A stretch of DNA of 64,000 nt from Bacteroidia bacterium (GCA_030427865.1 JAUICK010000001.1:310001-374000); one strand, 5' to 3'. Counted from the stretch's first letter, positions 34,497-43,920 are shown. Program-made: numbers and translations. The notes: generated by a model not told the origin, from the letters alone.

Positions 34497-34524
34497 AATC
34501 CCGAGTTAACACTTGGGATTTTTT
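34497..34524 (+). terminator. Terminator of the TonB-dependent receptor gene
   Basis: AATCCCGAGT, loop TAAC, ACTTGGGATT (one G-T pair) followed by T6, 25 nt after the stop. Confidence 0.85.
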
Positions 34525-34708
34525 ATTCTTAAAAAACTTGGTTACCTTGTTGATTGTAAAAAACACAAAAAGCATTTTAAGGTAATAGAAGTACAGAAGA
34601 TGCTACTTGTCAAATTCCAAAATTTAGTCTATAAACACATAAAAACTACTCCTAAAGAATTTAAAATAACCCATAGATAATTAGATTACCAACTAAAAAA
34701 AACAAGTA

Positions 34709-35089
34709 TTGAAAAGAAACAGAATACACTACGCAATATTTATTCTTACCACTATTTTATTAGGATTGTTTTCTAGAACCCAATATATACCAGACTTTAT
34801 TTATCCTTATTTTGGAGATTATCTATACGCAATATTATTTTTTCTCATTTTCGGATTTCTTTTTCCTTATAAGAAATCCTTTCTAATACTTATTTTAAGT
34901 GTAGTATTCTGTTATGGCATTGAAGCTTTACAACTATATCAAGCAGATTGGATAAACAACATTAGAAATTACAAAGTTGGAGGGCTAATATTAGGCTATG
35001 GTTTTTTATGGAGTGATATGATAAGTTATACTTTAGGCGGAATTACCGCATACTTTCTGGAAAGAAACTATTTAAAAACTACAATTTAA
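34709..35089 (+). CDS. DUF2809 family membrane protein
   Basis: 126 residues starting with TTG 34709; four hydrophobic helices. GLFSRTQYIPDFIYPYFGDYLYAILFFL and the later GIEALQLYQADWINNIRNYKVGGLILGYGFLWSDMISYTLG are the family hallmarks, with conserved Glu-Leu-Tyr-Gln and Asp residues. Function unknown. Single gene. The 236 bp upstream (34473-34708) hold only the terminator of the previous gene and no recognisable promoter. Confidence 0.75.
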   Translation: MKRNRIHYAIFILTTILLGLFSRTQYIPDFIYPYFGDYLYAILFFLIFGFLFPYKKSFLILILSVVFCYGIEALQLYQADWINNIRNYKVGGLILGYGFLWSDMISYTLGGITAYFLERNYLKTTI

Positions 35090-35206
35090 ACTCTGTTTTT
35101 TTTTAGCCAAAACACATGTTTTTACCTATTGATTTTGTATTTTTAAAAAACGAAGTTACTAACTTCTTATTTAAGTCATTAAAACAACTCATATCGGTTT
35201 AACATT

Positions 35207-35845
35207 GTGGTGCATTTAACAAAAACTTTGAGCGAATTAAAAAACATTCCAGCTGAACCTAAAAACGGACACGAATATTTGACGGAAAACGGAACTAAAA
35301 TCGATTACAATCTTTACGATTTTTGGCGTTGGAGTGTATCTGATATTTTGAGCAACGCCACTCGCGGGCGGTTTGCGGAATTTATTGTTGGAACAGCAGT
35401 TGGACTTAATCCCAATGATTTGCGAGACGAATGGGACGCTTTTGATATAACAACTGAAAGCGGAATAAAAATTGAAGTGAAATCTGCCTCTTACATTCAA
35501 AGTTGGAATCAAAAAAAGTTTTCGAATATTTCATTTTCAATCAAAAAAGCAAGATTTTGGGATGCAGAAAATAATATGCAACGTGGCGAACCGAAAAGAC
35601 ACGCTGATTTATATGTTCTTTGCCATCTAAAACACAAAGACCAAAATACGATTGACCCACTGAAATTGGAACAATGGAATTTTTATGTTTTACCGACTTT
35701 TGTTCTTGATAATTATGAACGTAGCCAACACTCAATTACGCTGAACTCATTAAAAAAACTGACTGAACCGAAAAAATACTCTGAATTGAAAAACGCAATC
35801 GAAATAGAATATGAACGACAAAAAACGCACCACAACAATCTATAG
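35207..35845 (+). CDS. PD-(D/E)XK nuclease-like orphan protein
   Basis: 212 residues from GTG 35207 (GTG 35210 is also possible; no ATG nearby). The central block has E58 in RGRFAEFIVG, D77/D80 in WDAFDI and E90-V-K92 in GIKIEVKSASY, which is the E..D..ExK layout of the PD-(D/E)XK fold. Such folds cleave DNA in restriction, repair or phage-defence enzymes, but many are untested. No methylase or partner is adjacent. Base composition is visibly richer in GC (about 38% in a sampled stretch) than in the neighbours, with codons such as CGC, GGG and CGG, which points to horizontal acquisition. Start, activity and role are open. Confidence 0.65.
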   Translation: MVHLTKTLSELKNIPAEPKNGHEYLTENGTKIDYNLYDFWRWSVSDILSNATRGRFAEFIVGTAVGLNPNDLRDEWDAFDITTESGIKIEVKSASYIQSWNQKKFSNISFSIKKARFWDAENNMQRGEPKRHADLYVLCHLKHKDQNTIDPLKLEQWNFYVLPTFVLDNYERSQHSITLNSLKKLTEPKKYSELKNAIEIEYERQKTHHNNL

Positions 35846-35884
35846 GGCAGTTACGGCGGATTCGACTACTTCCGAATCTACTCG

Positions 35885-35968
35885 GAATTGCTAACGTCTG
35901 TGCTTAACCGAAAACTATCGCTAATTTAGCAGCAACTGACGATTACGATTATACGAGACCGTTAGTAA
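35885..35968. repeat. Inverted-repeat flank of the orphan nuclease gene (cassette-like)
   Basis: GCTAACGTCTGTGCTTAACC near 35890 and CGTTAG at 35960-35965 form CTAACG/CGTTAG arms around a 63-nt structured segment. The left flank of the gene has a related TAACATTGTGGTGCATTTAAC at 35199-35219. The two flanks share a TAAC-TGTGC-TTAAC skeleton. This recalls integron attC sites, but the consensus RYYYAAC/GTTRRRY is not matched exactly, so it is only suggestive. Confidence 0.3.
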
Positions 35969-36029
35969 ATTTTCAAAAAAGACACAAAAAAGGCAAGCAT
36001 TGCTCTATTTTTATTTTGCAAACACTTTA

Positions 36030-37997
36030 TTATTTAGGTTCTAAAAGCAATACAATTTTATTAAAATCTGCAGCACTATTTATTACAGTTCTGTATTCTT
36101 CATACACGGGTACTTCAACAATATTATCTCTGTAATGTTCGTCTGCTGTTACTATTAGCTTGTTGCCTTCTAACTTGTAATACGATTTAAAAGAGAATAA
36201 TTCTTTTCCGTATTCTGTATAAGAGTTATCAATATTTATATCGTCTAAATTGGTAATTTTATATCCTTCTGGTATATTAATTGTTAAAGTTCTGTAATAG
36301 CTTCTATGAAACTGCTCTTCTAAAGGTAAAACTCTTTTCTTTTCTTGATATAATTGAACTTGTGGCCCAATTAAATCTCCTAATTTAAACAGATACTTTC
36401 TACCCGCTTTTTCTACAAATGCTTCTGATGTAAAATCGATAATAAACTGCATTGGTTTTACACCAAACAGTTCAGATTCTCCATTTATTAATTTTTTATC
36501 TGTAATTTCTAATTCTTTGGTAATGTTCTCTATAAAACTCTCTATTAATTCATCTCTTTTTTCTCCTTGAATTAAGTGCATAAAAGGCTGAATATTCATG
36601 GCATAATATCCGCTAAAAGCTCTATCAAAACGTACTTTATTTTCATTTAAGTTTTCTTTGTTAAAATCTACTGTAACATTCATAATATCAACAGTGTTTT
36701 TAACATCTACAGGGTTTATATATTTAATTTTACCAACTGCAGATTTATAATCTCCAATTACGACTTCTTTAATAAATAAACCATAATTATCCATCATATA
36801 TGGCATAGGAAAGCCATATCTTGTTCCTGATGCATTTGGTGAAAGGTACTTTTTTTGTTTTGGGAAATACAATAAAAAGTCGGTTAAAAAATTAGTTGCC
36901 TCAAAATCTGTATCGAATTTAATTTGTTTTCTATCGCTGGTTAATACCAACTCATGCTTAATATTTAGCGTTCTTAAAACAGCTATAAAAAGTTTTATTA
37001 CTCCGCTTTCGTTAGCTACTTTTTTGGTTAAAACCAAGTCTAAATTTTGTAGATCTTCATTATAAACATCTTGCGAATACACATTTGTTTTAATGTAATA
37101 ATCTAACTTTCTAATTATAGTTTCTTCATCTGCATTTTTATCAAGTTTTAACTCTTTTATAAAATCGTTTATTAAGCCTATTGTTTTTCTAGAATATGCT
37201 GCGTAATAAGATGCGTATAAATTTTGAGATATTTTGCTATACGAAACAATGTCTGAGCCATCTCCTGCTAAGTTTTTTCCCATTTTATAAACAATAAAAC
37301 CTCTTGAAGCATTGTACGGCGCTTGATATTCGTTTTCTAATTTCTTAACATCTGCAACTCTTAATTTATAATGTAGTTTTTCTGTTGTTAAGGTGTCTTG
37401 CTCTACTGTTGGAATCGAATTAAAGCTCTTAAATTTAAAAGTTAAATTTTTAGGTGAAAATAAATCGAATTCTACTTTGTTTTTATTGTATTTAGACTGT
37501 ATATAAACTCTTTTACCCATGTAAGATGGTGGTCTTTTTACCACATACATGTATTCGATAAAGCTTCCTTTTGTAATACCTTCTAAGGCAAAATATTTAT
37601 ATGTTCTTCCAGATTCTTCGTCTGTAGCTGTAAGAATTTTAGATTTATCTAAATTAATGCGTTTTCCTTCTGGGGTAATTACTCTTGCCTTGTTAACTTG
37701 TAATTCTGCTCTTGAAGAGAATGGCAAGTATATTTTGTTGTATTCTTCTATTGCGTCATCAGAATTTAACCACAATACTTTATGTTCTAAAAAGTATTCT
37801 ACCAAATCTCTGTCTTGAAAAGAAAATTCTGTTACAGATTTTTCTTTAACTGCAATTATATCTTCTTTACTGCCTTCTTTTATAGAGTAACTTGGTGTTT
37901 CTTCCCAATCGTAACTTTTAAAGAAAGGAATTTCTTGCGAAAACTTAGCTTGAAAGGTAAATAATAATGCTATTAAAATTATGTTTTTAATTTTCAT
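36030..37997 (-). CDS. DUF3857 protein, degenerate transglutaminase-like
   Basis: 655 residues with a signal peptide ending TFQAKFSQ. N-terminal DUF3857 beta domain (residues about 40-240), then a transglutaminase-like helical region (about 260-400) and C-terminal beta domain (YRTLTINIPEGYKITNLDD). In the sister gene the catalytic Cys is in GDCKDNS; here the matching segment reads VANESGVIKLFIAVLRTLN with no Cys, and the matching His and Asp segments are also changed (LTDFLLYFP, LSPNASG). It is therefore probably not an active transglutaminase or protease but a structural or binding version. Last gene of the leftward operon, 9 nt after the sister gene. Confidence 0.8.
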   Translation of the reverse strand: MKIKNIILIALLFTFQAKFSQEIPFFKSYDWEETPSYSIKEGSKEDIIAVKEKSVTEFSFQDRDLVEYFLEHKVLWLNSDDAIEEYNKIYLPFSSRAELQVNKARVITPEGKRINLDKSKILTATDEESGRTYKYFALEGITKGSFIEYMYVVKRPPSYMGKRVYIQSKYNKNKVEFDLFSPKNLTFKFKSFNSIPTVEQDTLTTEKLHYKLRVADVKKLENEYQAPYNASRGFIVYKMGKNLAGDGSDIVSYSKISQNLYASYYAAYSRKTIGLINDFIKELKLDKNADEETIIRKLDYYIKTNVYSQDVYNEDLQNLDLVLTKKVANESGVIKLFIAVLRTLNIKHELVLTSDRKQIKFDTDFEATNFLTDFLLYFPKQKKYLSPNASGTRYGFPMPYMMDNYGLFIKEVVIGDYKSAVGKIKYINPVDVKNTVDIMNVTVDFNKENLNENKVRFDRAFSGYYAMNIQPFMHLIQGEKRDELIESFIENITKELEITDKKLINGESELFGVKPMQFIIDFTSEAFVEKAGRKYLFKLGDLIGPQVQLYQEKKRVLPLEEQFHRSYYRTLTINIPEGYKITNLDDINIDNSYTEYGKELFSFKSYYKLEGNKLIVTADEHYRDNIVEVPVYEEYRTVINSAADFNKIVLLLEPK

Positions 37998-38006
37998 GAT
38001 GTATGT

Positions 38007-39953
38007 CTATTCTTTTTTTAAAACAACTATTTCTTTATAGTTCTTTTCAATTTTTTTAATTAGTTTATTTACCTCTTTCTGTTGTTCTACAGTTAAGGTT
38101 AAAAAATTTAACACAATAGTTTGGTTGTAAATTACTTGATCTTCTTTTTGAGAATAAGAGATTGTACAATTCATAAGTTTATTAGAAACAGTTACTGTTT
38201 CTGGTAAATAGTCTACCTTATAACCTTCTGGTATATTTAATTTTGTAGAGTAACTAAAATATCTTTTGTAATCGTATTCTATTGCATTTTCGCGTTTCTT
38301 ATCTGTTTTGTAAAATGATAAATCTTTGTTTAAATTAAGGTTAATGTAAATTTCGTCTCCTAATTTCTTTGCGTAATTTTTAATCTCGAAATCGTAATCT
38401 ACGATAAAATCATTATCGTAATGGTATTTGTTGGTTTCTTTAAAGTTGCCAACTAAAAACTTGTTATTTCCTTTATTGAATCTTCTATTGTAAAATTGCG
38501 TAAGTTTTGTTTGGGTGTTTTCGTTTTCTAAATCGTTGAAAAAATCGATCTTTGGATACCCAGAAACTGTTGTTTTGGCAACACCAACAACATTGCCTTC
38601 TTTAAGCGTAATTGTTGTTGTGTCTATAATTGCATTTATTTTTGCATCTACAATTGGAACTTTCTTTATTTTAAATTCTTTTCCATAAGAAATTAAAGCC
38701 TCTTTTCCTTGAATAAAAGATGTTGGAATTCCGAATTTAATATATCTCCCTGTAGCGTCTAAATAATAGGTTCTTCCGGTTTTATCTTCGTAAGAAAGAA
38801 TCATATGATTGTCTACCACTGGAGTAGGAACTTCTTGATAGGTGTAAGGAATAGTTCTTGTGCCAATCCATGTTAGGTTTCCTTTAACCCCTGCAATTTC
38901 TAACATTCTATACAAAATGCTTGAGTTGTCTTTACAATCGCCATATTTTTTTCTAAAAACCTCATTAGATTCTCTTGGTATAAATCCACCCAAAGCATAC
39001 TCAAAAGCTATGTATTTTATATTTTTTTGTGTCCAATAATAAATCGCTTTTACTTTTTCTACATCTGTTTTTTTATCGGCTGTAATTTTATTTGTTAACT
39101 CTACTAACTCTTTGCTTGGTGCTTCTGTATTTACATTTTCTACCAAAGAATAATACCAACCATACAGGTCTGATACTTCTCCTAACAGCTTCTTTTCTTC
39201 TTTCTTTATTTTGTAAGAAGTTATAATAGGAACAATATGTGGCAAAATGGTTTTATAACTTGGAGAGTTTGCTTCGTATTCAAATTCTGCTTGATTATTT
39301 AACTCCCAAGAGTAAATTATTTTTTTTCGTTTTTCTTGTTTTGTAAATTTAATTTTATCGTCTGAAATATTAAACTTTCTAAATTCTAAATTTACATCTC
39401 TATCTGCAATAATGGTAACCCTATTTTTTTTAATAGGGTAATATTCTCCAAAATAAAAAGGAGTTAAAAAACGTGGGTTTTTTATTTTTTGAGAGTATTT
39501 TAATCTAGATTTTGAACCTTTTTGAAGGTTTGGATACACAAAATTTAACGATTTAGTATCGTCGTAAAAAGATTGATTTAATTCGTCTTTTTCTGTAAAC
39601 TTTTTTACTTGTTCTTCTCTGTATTTTCCATCTTGAAAAATAAGTGAAGAGGCTTCTATTTCATTTAACTCAAAAAAAGTAGAGAAATTTAATCTGCTTT
39701 TAGAATTATAGGTAGCAGATTCGTTTAGATATAAATCTTCTTCTATAAATTCTTGATTTATTTCTAATCCATTTTTACCTGTTTCTATGGTAATAATTGT
39801 TTCTTGATGCAACCTAACTCTTGCAGATTCTGGGTATAATTTACTATATTTTAAAAACTCAGAAGAATACTGCGCATTTAAGTTGGTAACAACAAATAAA
39901 AAAACAAAGATTAAGTTATATCTATAAGTTTTCGATCTTGTATACTTCTCCAT
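38007..39953 (-). CDS. DUF3857 and transglutaminase-domain protein
   Basis: 648 residues with a Sec signal after a basic N-terminus (YNLIFVFLFVVTNLNAQ). The DUF3857 beta domain is followed by a transglutaminase-like core carrying KYGDCKDNSSILYRML (Cys near residue 338), NHMIL and YYLDATG, so the Cys-His-Asp triad is complete. A C-terminal DUF3858-like beta domain ends the protein. Members are periplasmic or surface proteins of unknown function in Bacteroidota. Its ATG lies 32 nt inside the preceding MORN gene; no other start precedes the signal peptide. Confidence 0.85.
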   Translation of the reverse strand: MEKYTRSKTYRYNLIFVFLFVVTNLNAQYSSEFLKYSKLYPESARVRLHQETIITIETGKNGLEINQEFIEEDLYLNESATYNSKSRLNFSTFFELNEIEASSLIFQDGKYREEQVKKFTEKDELNQSFYDDTKSLNFVYPNLQKGSKSRLKYSQKIKNPRFLTPFYFGEYYPIKKNRVTIIADRDVNLEFRKFNISDDKIKFTKQEKRKKIIYSWELNNQAEFEYEANSPSYKTILPHIVPIITSYKIKKEEKKLLGEVSDLYGWYYSLVENVNTEAPSKELVELTNKITADKKTDVEKVKAIYYWTQKNIKYIAFEYALGGFIPRESNEVFRKKYGDCKDNSSILYRMLEIAGVKGNLTWIGTRTIPYTYQEVPTPVVDNHMILSYEDKTGRTYYLDATGRYIKFGIPTSFIQGKEALISYGKEFKIKKVPIVDAKINAIIDTTTITLKEGNVVGVAKTTVSGYPKIDFFNDLENENTQTKLTQFYNRRFNKGNNKFLVGNFKETNKYHYDNDFIVDYDFEIKNYAKKLGDEIYINLNLNKDLSFYKTDKKRENAIEYDYKRYFSYSTKLNIPEGYKVDYLPETVTVSNKLMNCTISYSQKEDQVIYNQTIVLNFLTLTVEQQKEVNKLIKKIEKNYKEIVVLKKE

Positions 39954-42900
39954 TAAAATACTCCTTTTTCATTATTAACTTTCCTGCTTCATTGTAAAAA
40001 TAAGACATTCCGTGTTCTGTATTATGAGAAAACATTATTTCTTCTTTTTTATTACCATTTTTGTAATAAGAAATGCTTTTACCATGTTTTTCTCCATAAT
40101 TATAATTGGATTCACTTTTTACTTTTCCGTTTAAAAAATATTCTTTTTTAACTCCATGATAATCGCCATCTAAATAGGTCATTTCTTCTTCTATTGTACC
40201 ATTATAAAAATAAGATTTATAATTATTTACCAAATCTCCATTTTTATATTCCATTATTTTTGATGGTTTTCCGTTGTTAAAAAAGGCTTTAATTTTACCA
40301 CTTTCTTTTACTATTGGTATCATAGCAATTTCTGTTCCATTTTTATTTAAATAGCTGTAGCCAATTAATTCTCCATGATTGTAAAAACGAATTAATTGTA
40401 GTTTTCCTGAAGCATCATAAAATTCTTTTCGCCCATGTTCTTTGCCTTGATAATACTGGGTAATAGATTCTTTAGCTCCAGTAGCATAATATCTTATACT
40501 GTTGCCTATTTCTAAATCGTTTTCAAAATTAAACTCTCCTTCAATTTTACCATTTTTATAGAAATTAGTTACTTTACCTTGTACTTTGCCATTAGCGTAA
40601 TCGGCTTTACTTTCTATTGTTCCATCTTCATAATACCAAACCCAAGTTCCATGTTGTTCTCCATTAAAATAATTTCCCGTTATTTTCTTTTTTCCATTAA
40701 AATAAAAAACTTTGTAATTTCCATGTTTAACTCCGTTTACGTAAGAAAGTTTAGAATTTATTTTTTGATTAAAATGTTTTGAAGCAATTTCGTATTCTTG
40801 TTGATCTGACAAGTAGTTAATTTTTTGAAAGAATTTTTCTTCTTTCTGATATATGTTTTCAGAAATTAAAACATCGTATTTATATAAGGTTGTAGATGTT
40901 AATTTTCCATCTACCCCGAAATTTTTTTGCTTACCAAGAAGTTGTCCTTTATGGAAAAAACTAATTGCTTTTATGGTGCCATCTATATAATAGTACCTCC
41001 ATTCTCCATGTTGGTTACCATCTTTATACCAACCTTGTGTACTCATTTGCTTGTTTTTATAATAAGCGACATAATAGCCATCTAAAACACCATCTTTATA
41101 GTTGGTTATCTGTTCTATGTTTCCGTTTTTGTAATATGTAAAATAATCTCCAATAATGTTGTTTTCTCTATAGTTTCCTTTATCTGTTAAGACTCCATTA
41201 TTTGAGTAAAATTTCCATTCGCCAATTTTTCCACCAGAAATATCATACAGTCCTTCTGTTGTTTTGTTTCCTTTAGGGGAGAATCCTTCGTAATAAAATT
41301 CTCCTGCTTTCTTTTTATCTTCTTTTAGAATTAATCCGTTTTTATCATAAAACTTGTAGGCAATTATTTCTCCTTTTCTGTATAAATATTCGTAAAATAA
41401 TTTACCATCTGTATCATAAGATTTATATATCCCATTAAGTTTTCCTTTTTTGTAAGAAAATTCTGTTTGAAGGGTTCCATTGTCATAATACATTTTCCAA
41501 ATTCCATCATAAAAACCTTCTAAACTTTGTCCTATTTCCTTTGGTTTTCCATTAGGATAAAACGATTGGTATCTGCCATTTAATTTTCCGTTTTCATATT
41601 CTATTTCAGAAGAAATTTTCTTGTTATAGTGATAAACTTTTTCTGTTCCGTATTTTTTTCCTGCTTTATAGAACGATGTGGCGTAAACATCTCCGTTTGC
41701 GTAATACTCTGTTACTTTTCCATCTACTTTTCCATTTTTATAAGGTATATAAAACTCAAGTAGCTTTTCTCCTACCTTAAAATATGATTTATATATACCA
41801 TCTAATTTACCTGCTTTAAAATATTTTCTTTGCATCAAAGCACCTCTATCATTAAAGTATTCATATAGGCCATAAAGAGAGTCGTTTTTATACGTTGCAT
41901 TTATATACTTTTTACCATTATTGTAGTACATAAAATTTTCTCCTTCTAGTTTACCATCTTGATAAATAGCAGTTTCTTTTATATGGTTTTGAGGGTTGAA
42001 CCAGGTCCAATTTCCGTTTCTTTTTCCATTGTTATCGAAGTTTCCTGTAGCTGTTTTTTTACCAGAACCATCATAAAATTCCCAGAAACCTACAGGTTTT
42101 TCTCCTTCTATCTTTCCAATTGCATCTACATAAGTGTCACTATATTCGTAATTGACTTCTTGTTTTTTTCCGTTAAAAACAACAGTGTTTTTAGATACTA
42201 AACTTTTCCACTTGGTTTTTAAATCTCCTAAAAATGCAACGATATTTTCGGTATTCTTTTGAATAATTTTTTTATAATCTTCATTTTCTATAGAATAGCT
42301 TAAGGTATATATAAAGTCATCGAATTTATTGTTTTCTGCAATCCACTGATAAAAAGGAAGGTAAGTTTTATCCCAAAAACCACCATTTCCTTCAAAATCT
42401 TTTAACTGTTGAATCATGGCGTGATTTTGTCTTGTAATAGCAATATTAATAGGGTTTCCTGTTTCATAGTTCTTATTCATTGCTACTTTACTGCTTAAGA
42501 CTAAATCTATGTCTTCGAAAGAATCATCTTCATCATCTAATTTTATTTGAGGGTCTCTTTTATTTGAGTTTTTTACTTTAACGATATTGTTTAATGATTT
42601 AAGAATAGTAAATGCTTCTGCCGCATCTGGTTCTAATAATAAGTACATATTAAAACACATTAATGCTTGGGTAAACCTCTCTTGTTTATAGTAAATATTA
42701 CCTATTTGCAAATGAGATTTTTTGTACATAGGATTAACAGTTATAGCAACTTTATAAGCATTTATTGCTTCATTAAATTTTCCTAAAGTTTCTAAAATAA
42801 AGCCTTTATTATACCACAATAAATAACTTTTGGGGTAGTGCATTAAACCTATATTATAGTTTTCTAAAGCTTTATTATACTTTTTTAAATTAGATAAAGC

Positions 42901-43203
42901 AACTCCTTTATTGGTGTAAAAAACGACTTTAGAGTAGTTATGTTTGGCATTAATACCTTCATTTGCAACCTTTAAAGCTTCATTATACTTTTTTAATTGA
43001 AGAAGATAGTATGATTTTGATGTAAGAAGAGAATAATAAACAGAATCGTTCTTATTTATTTTATTAATTAGAGATAATATTTTTTCATTACTTTCTTCTT
43101 TTGAAATTTCCTTGACAATTTCATCGTAATCTATAAACGGAACTTTTTCTTGTGAAAAATTAAATTTAGATAAAAAGAGTATAGCAATTAATATTTTTTT
43201 CAT
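39922..43203 (-). CDS. Giant TPR plus MORN-variant repeat protein
   Basis: 1093 residues with signal peptide MKKILIAILFLSKFNFSQ. Residues about 60-200 are TPR repeats (NKGVALSNLKKYNKALENY, YNKGFILETLGKFNEAINAY). From about 345 to the end there are roughly thirty copies of a 22-24 residue unit of the MORN_2/YwqK type, for example GKLDGIYKSYF, NGKRNGNWTWF, GEQHGTWVWYYEDGT and GEKHGKSISYYKNGN. Such repeats form long beta-meander sheets; their job is unknown, perhaps surface or peptidoglycan contact. First gene of the three-gene operon with two DUF3857 proteins, with a -7 box only 4 nt upstream of its ATG. Confidence 0.85.
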   Translation of the reverse strand: MKKILIAILFLSKFNFSQEKVPFIDYDEIVKEISKEESNEKILSLINKINKNDSVYYSLLTSKSYYLLQLKKYNEALKVANEGINAKHNYSKVVFYTNKGVALSNLKKYNKALENYNIGLMHYPKSYLLWYNKGFILETLGKFNEAINAYKVAITVNPMYKKSHLQIGNIYYKQERFTQALMCFNMYLLLEPDAAEAFTILKSLNNIVKVKNSNKRDPQIKLDDEDDSFEDIDLVLSSKVAMNKNYETGNPINIAITRQNHAMIQQLKDFEGNGGFWDKTYLPFYQWIAENNKFDDFIYTLSYSIENEDYKKIIQKNTENIVAFLGDLKTKWKSLVSKNTVVFNGKKQEVNYEYSDTYVDAIGKIEGEKPVGFWEFYDGSGKKTATGNFDNNGKRNGNWTWFNPQNHIKETAIYQDGKLEGENFMYYNNGKKYINATYKNDSLYGLYEYFNDRGALMQRKYFKAGKLDGIYKSYFKVGEKLLEFYIPYKNGKVDGKVTEYYANGDVYATSFYKAGKKYGTEKVYHYNKKISSEIEYENGKLNGRYQSFYPNGKPKEIGQSLEGFYDGIWKMYYDNGTLQTEFSYKKGKLNGIYKSYDTDGKLFYEYLYRKGEIIAYKFYDKNGLILKEDKKKAGEFYYEGFSPKGNKTTEGLYDISGGKIGEWKFYSNNGVLTDKGNYRENNIIGDYFTYYKNGNIEQITNYKDGVLDGYYVAYYKNKQMSTQGWYKDGNQHGEWRYYYIDGTIKAISFFHKGQLLGKQKNFGVDGKLTSTTLYKYDVLISENIYQKEEKFFQKINYLSDQQEYEIASKHFNQKINSKLSYVNGVKHGNYKVFYFNGKKKITGNYFNGEQHGTWVWYYEDGTIESKADYANGKVQGKVTNFYKNGKIEGEFNFENDLEIGNSIRYYATGAKESITQYYQGKEHGRKEFYDASGKLQLIRFYNHGELIGYSYLNKNGTEIAMIPIVKESGKIKAFFNNGKPSKIMEYKNGDLVNNYKSYFYNGTIEEEMTYLDGDYHGVKKEYFLNGKVKSESNYNYGEKHGKSISYYKNGNKKEEIMFSHNTEHGMSYFYNEAGKLIMKKEYFNGEVYKIENL

Positions 43204-43207
43204 ACCA

Positions 43208-43215
43208 CAAAAATA
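43208..43215 (-). promoter_or_regulatory. -7 box for the MORN/DUF3857 operon
   Basis: CAAAAATA on plus reads TATTTTTG leftward, exact TAnnTTTG match, 4 nt from ATG 43203; the transcript would be leaderless or almost so. No -33 TTG at standard spacing. Confidence 0.45.
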
Positions 43216-43278
43216 CTTAAAATATAGAAGACACTAAGTTGAATTTTTTGATTTTTATCTCTTTAAGAAAACTACATT

Positions 43279-43545
43279 TTAAGCATCTATCCTACCAACA
43301 GCACAACTTACAAAAGATTTTGCTTTATGAACAATGGTGTTCTTATCGCCTACTTTTGGATAACCTAATTTAGAGAGTCTTGTTTTTATTACTTCTAAAT
43401 TATCTTTATCTGAAGTAATAGTTACTAAAGAATTTTCTACATCAACATCTACTTCTGTAACTCCGTTTAGAGTTAATAATCCTTTTTTTATGGTTGATGC
43501 GCAACCACCACATTTTAAATTTTCTATTTGTATCGCTGTTTTCAT
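43279..43545 (-). CDS. Heavy-metal-associated (HMA) domain protein
   Basis: 88 residues. One HMA ferredoxin-like fold with the metal-binding CGGCAS loop at 12-17 after IQIENLK, then TINVDV-type strands (VTEVDVDVENSLVTI) and the terminal LSKLGYP. A C-terminal extension has an extra Cys (FVSCAVG). It could carry Cu(I) or another soft metal as in CopZ/MerP, or sense a thiol compound; no P-type ATPase is adjacent. It lies 4 nt downstream of the rhodanese gene in one transcript with the persulfide-dioxygenase-like fusion. Confidence 0.85.
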   Translation of the reverse strand: MKTAIQIENLKCGGCASTIKKGLLTLNGVTEVDVDVENSLVTITSDKDNLEVIKTRLSKLGYPKVGDKNTIVHKAKSFVSCAVGRIDA

Positions 43546-43549
43546 AATT

Positions 43550-43915
43550 TTAATTTTCTGTTTGCCATTTTGTATAACCGCCTAAAACGTTATAAACATC
43601 AAAACCTTTTTCTTTTAAAATTTTTGCTGCTTTTCTGCTTCTATTACCTGTTCTACAAAACAAGTAAACGGGTTTATCTTTATTTAGTTTTTTAGAAGTT
43701 TTAACACCAAAATCACTATCAAAATAATTAATAATTAATGCTGTTTTTATACTTCCTTTTGACACTTCTTCTGGTGTTCTAACATCAATTAGTTGAATTT
43801 TACTTTTTGATAATAATTCTTTTAATTGAATTGTTGTAACTGTTTTTATGTCTTGTTTCTTTTCGCAATTTATAAAAAGAAAACCCGAAAACAATATGCA
43901 AATTAGTTGTTTCAT
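43550..43915 (-). CDS. Rhodanese-domain lipoprotein
   Basis: 121 residues from ATG 43915 (MKQLICILFSGFLFINC), which gives a lipoprotein signal directly; the frame extends to 43942, but the added 9 residues (MSFYFKVKS) are an unlikely leader and would overlap the previous gene. One rhodanese domain: IQLIDVRTPEEVSKGSI, FCRTGNRSRKAAKIL with the active-site Cys, VLGGYTKWQ. It would transfer sulfane sulfur or act on persulfides in the envelope. It follows the MBL-rhodanese fusion by 5 nt. Confidence 0.85.
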   Translation of the reverse strand: MKQLICILFSGFLFINCEKKQDIKTVTTIQLKELLSKSKIQLIDVRTPEEVSKGSIKTALIINYFDSDFGVKTSKKLNKDKPVYLFCRTGNRSRKAAKILKEKGFDVYNVLGGYTKWQTEN

Positions 43916-43920
43916 CGACT

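Noticed and set aside
35207..35845. Type II restriction endonuclease
   Set aside because: No methylase nearby and no specific family match; only the nuclease-like core residues can be supported.
35985..36010. Terminator for the MORN/DUF3857 operon (GCAA-TGC-TTGC then CTTTTTTG)
   Set aside because: The stem is only 4 bp; not enough to support a terminator.
39922..43203. Antitoxin of a YwqK-type toxin-antitoxin system
   Set aside because: MORN_2 repeats are often labelled this way, but the protein is exported, over 1000 residues long and has no toxin neighbour.
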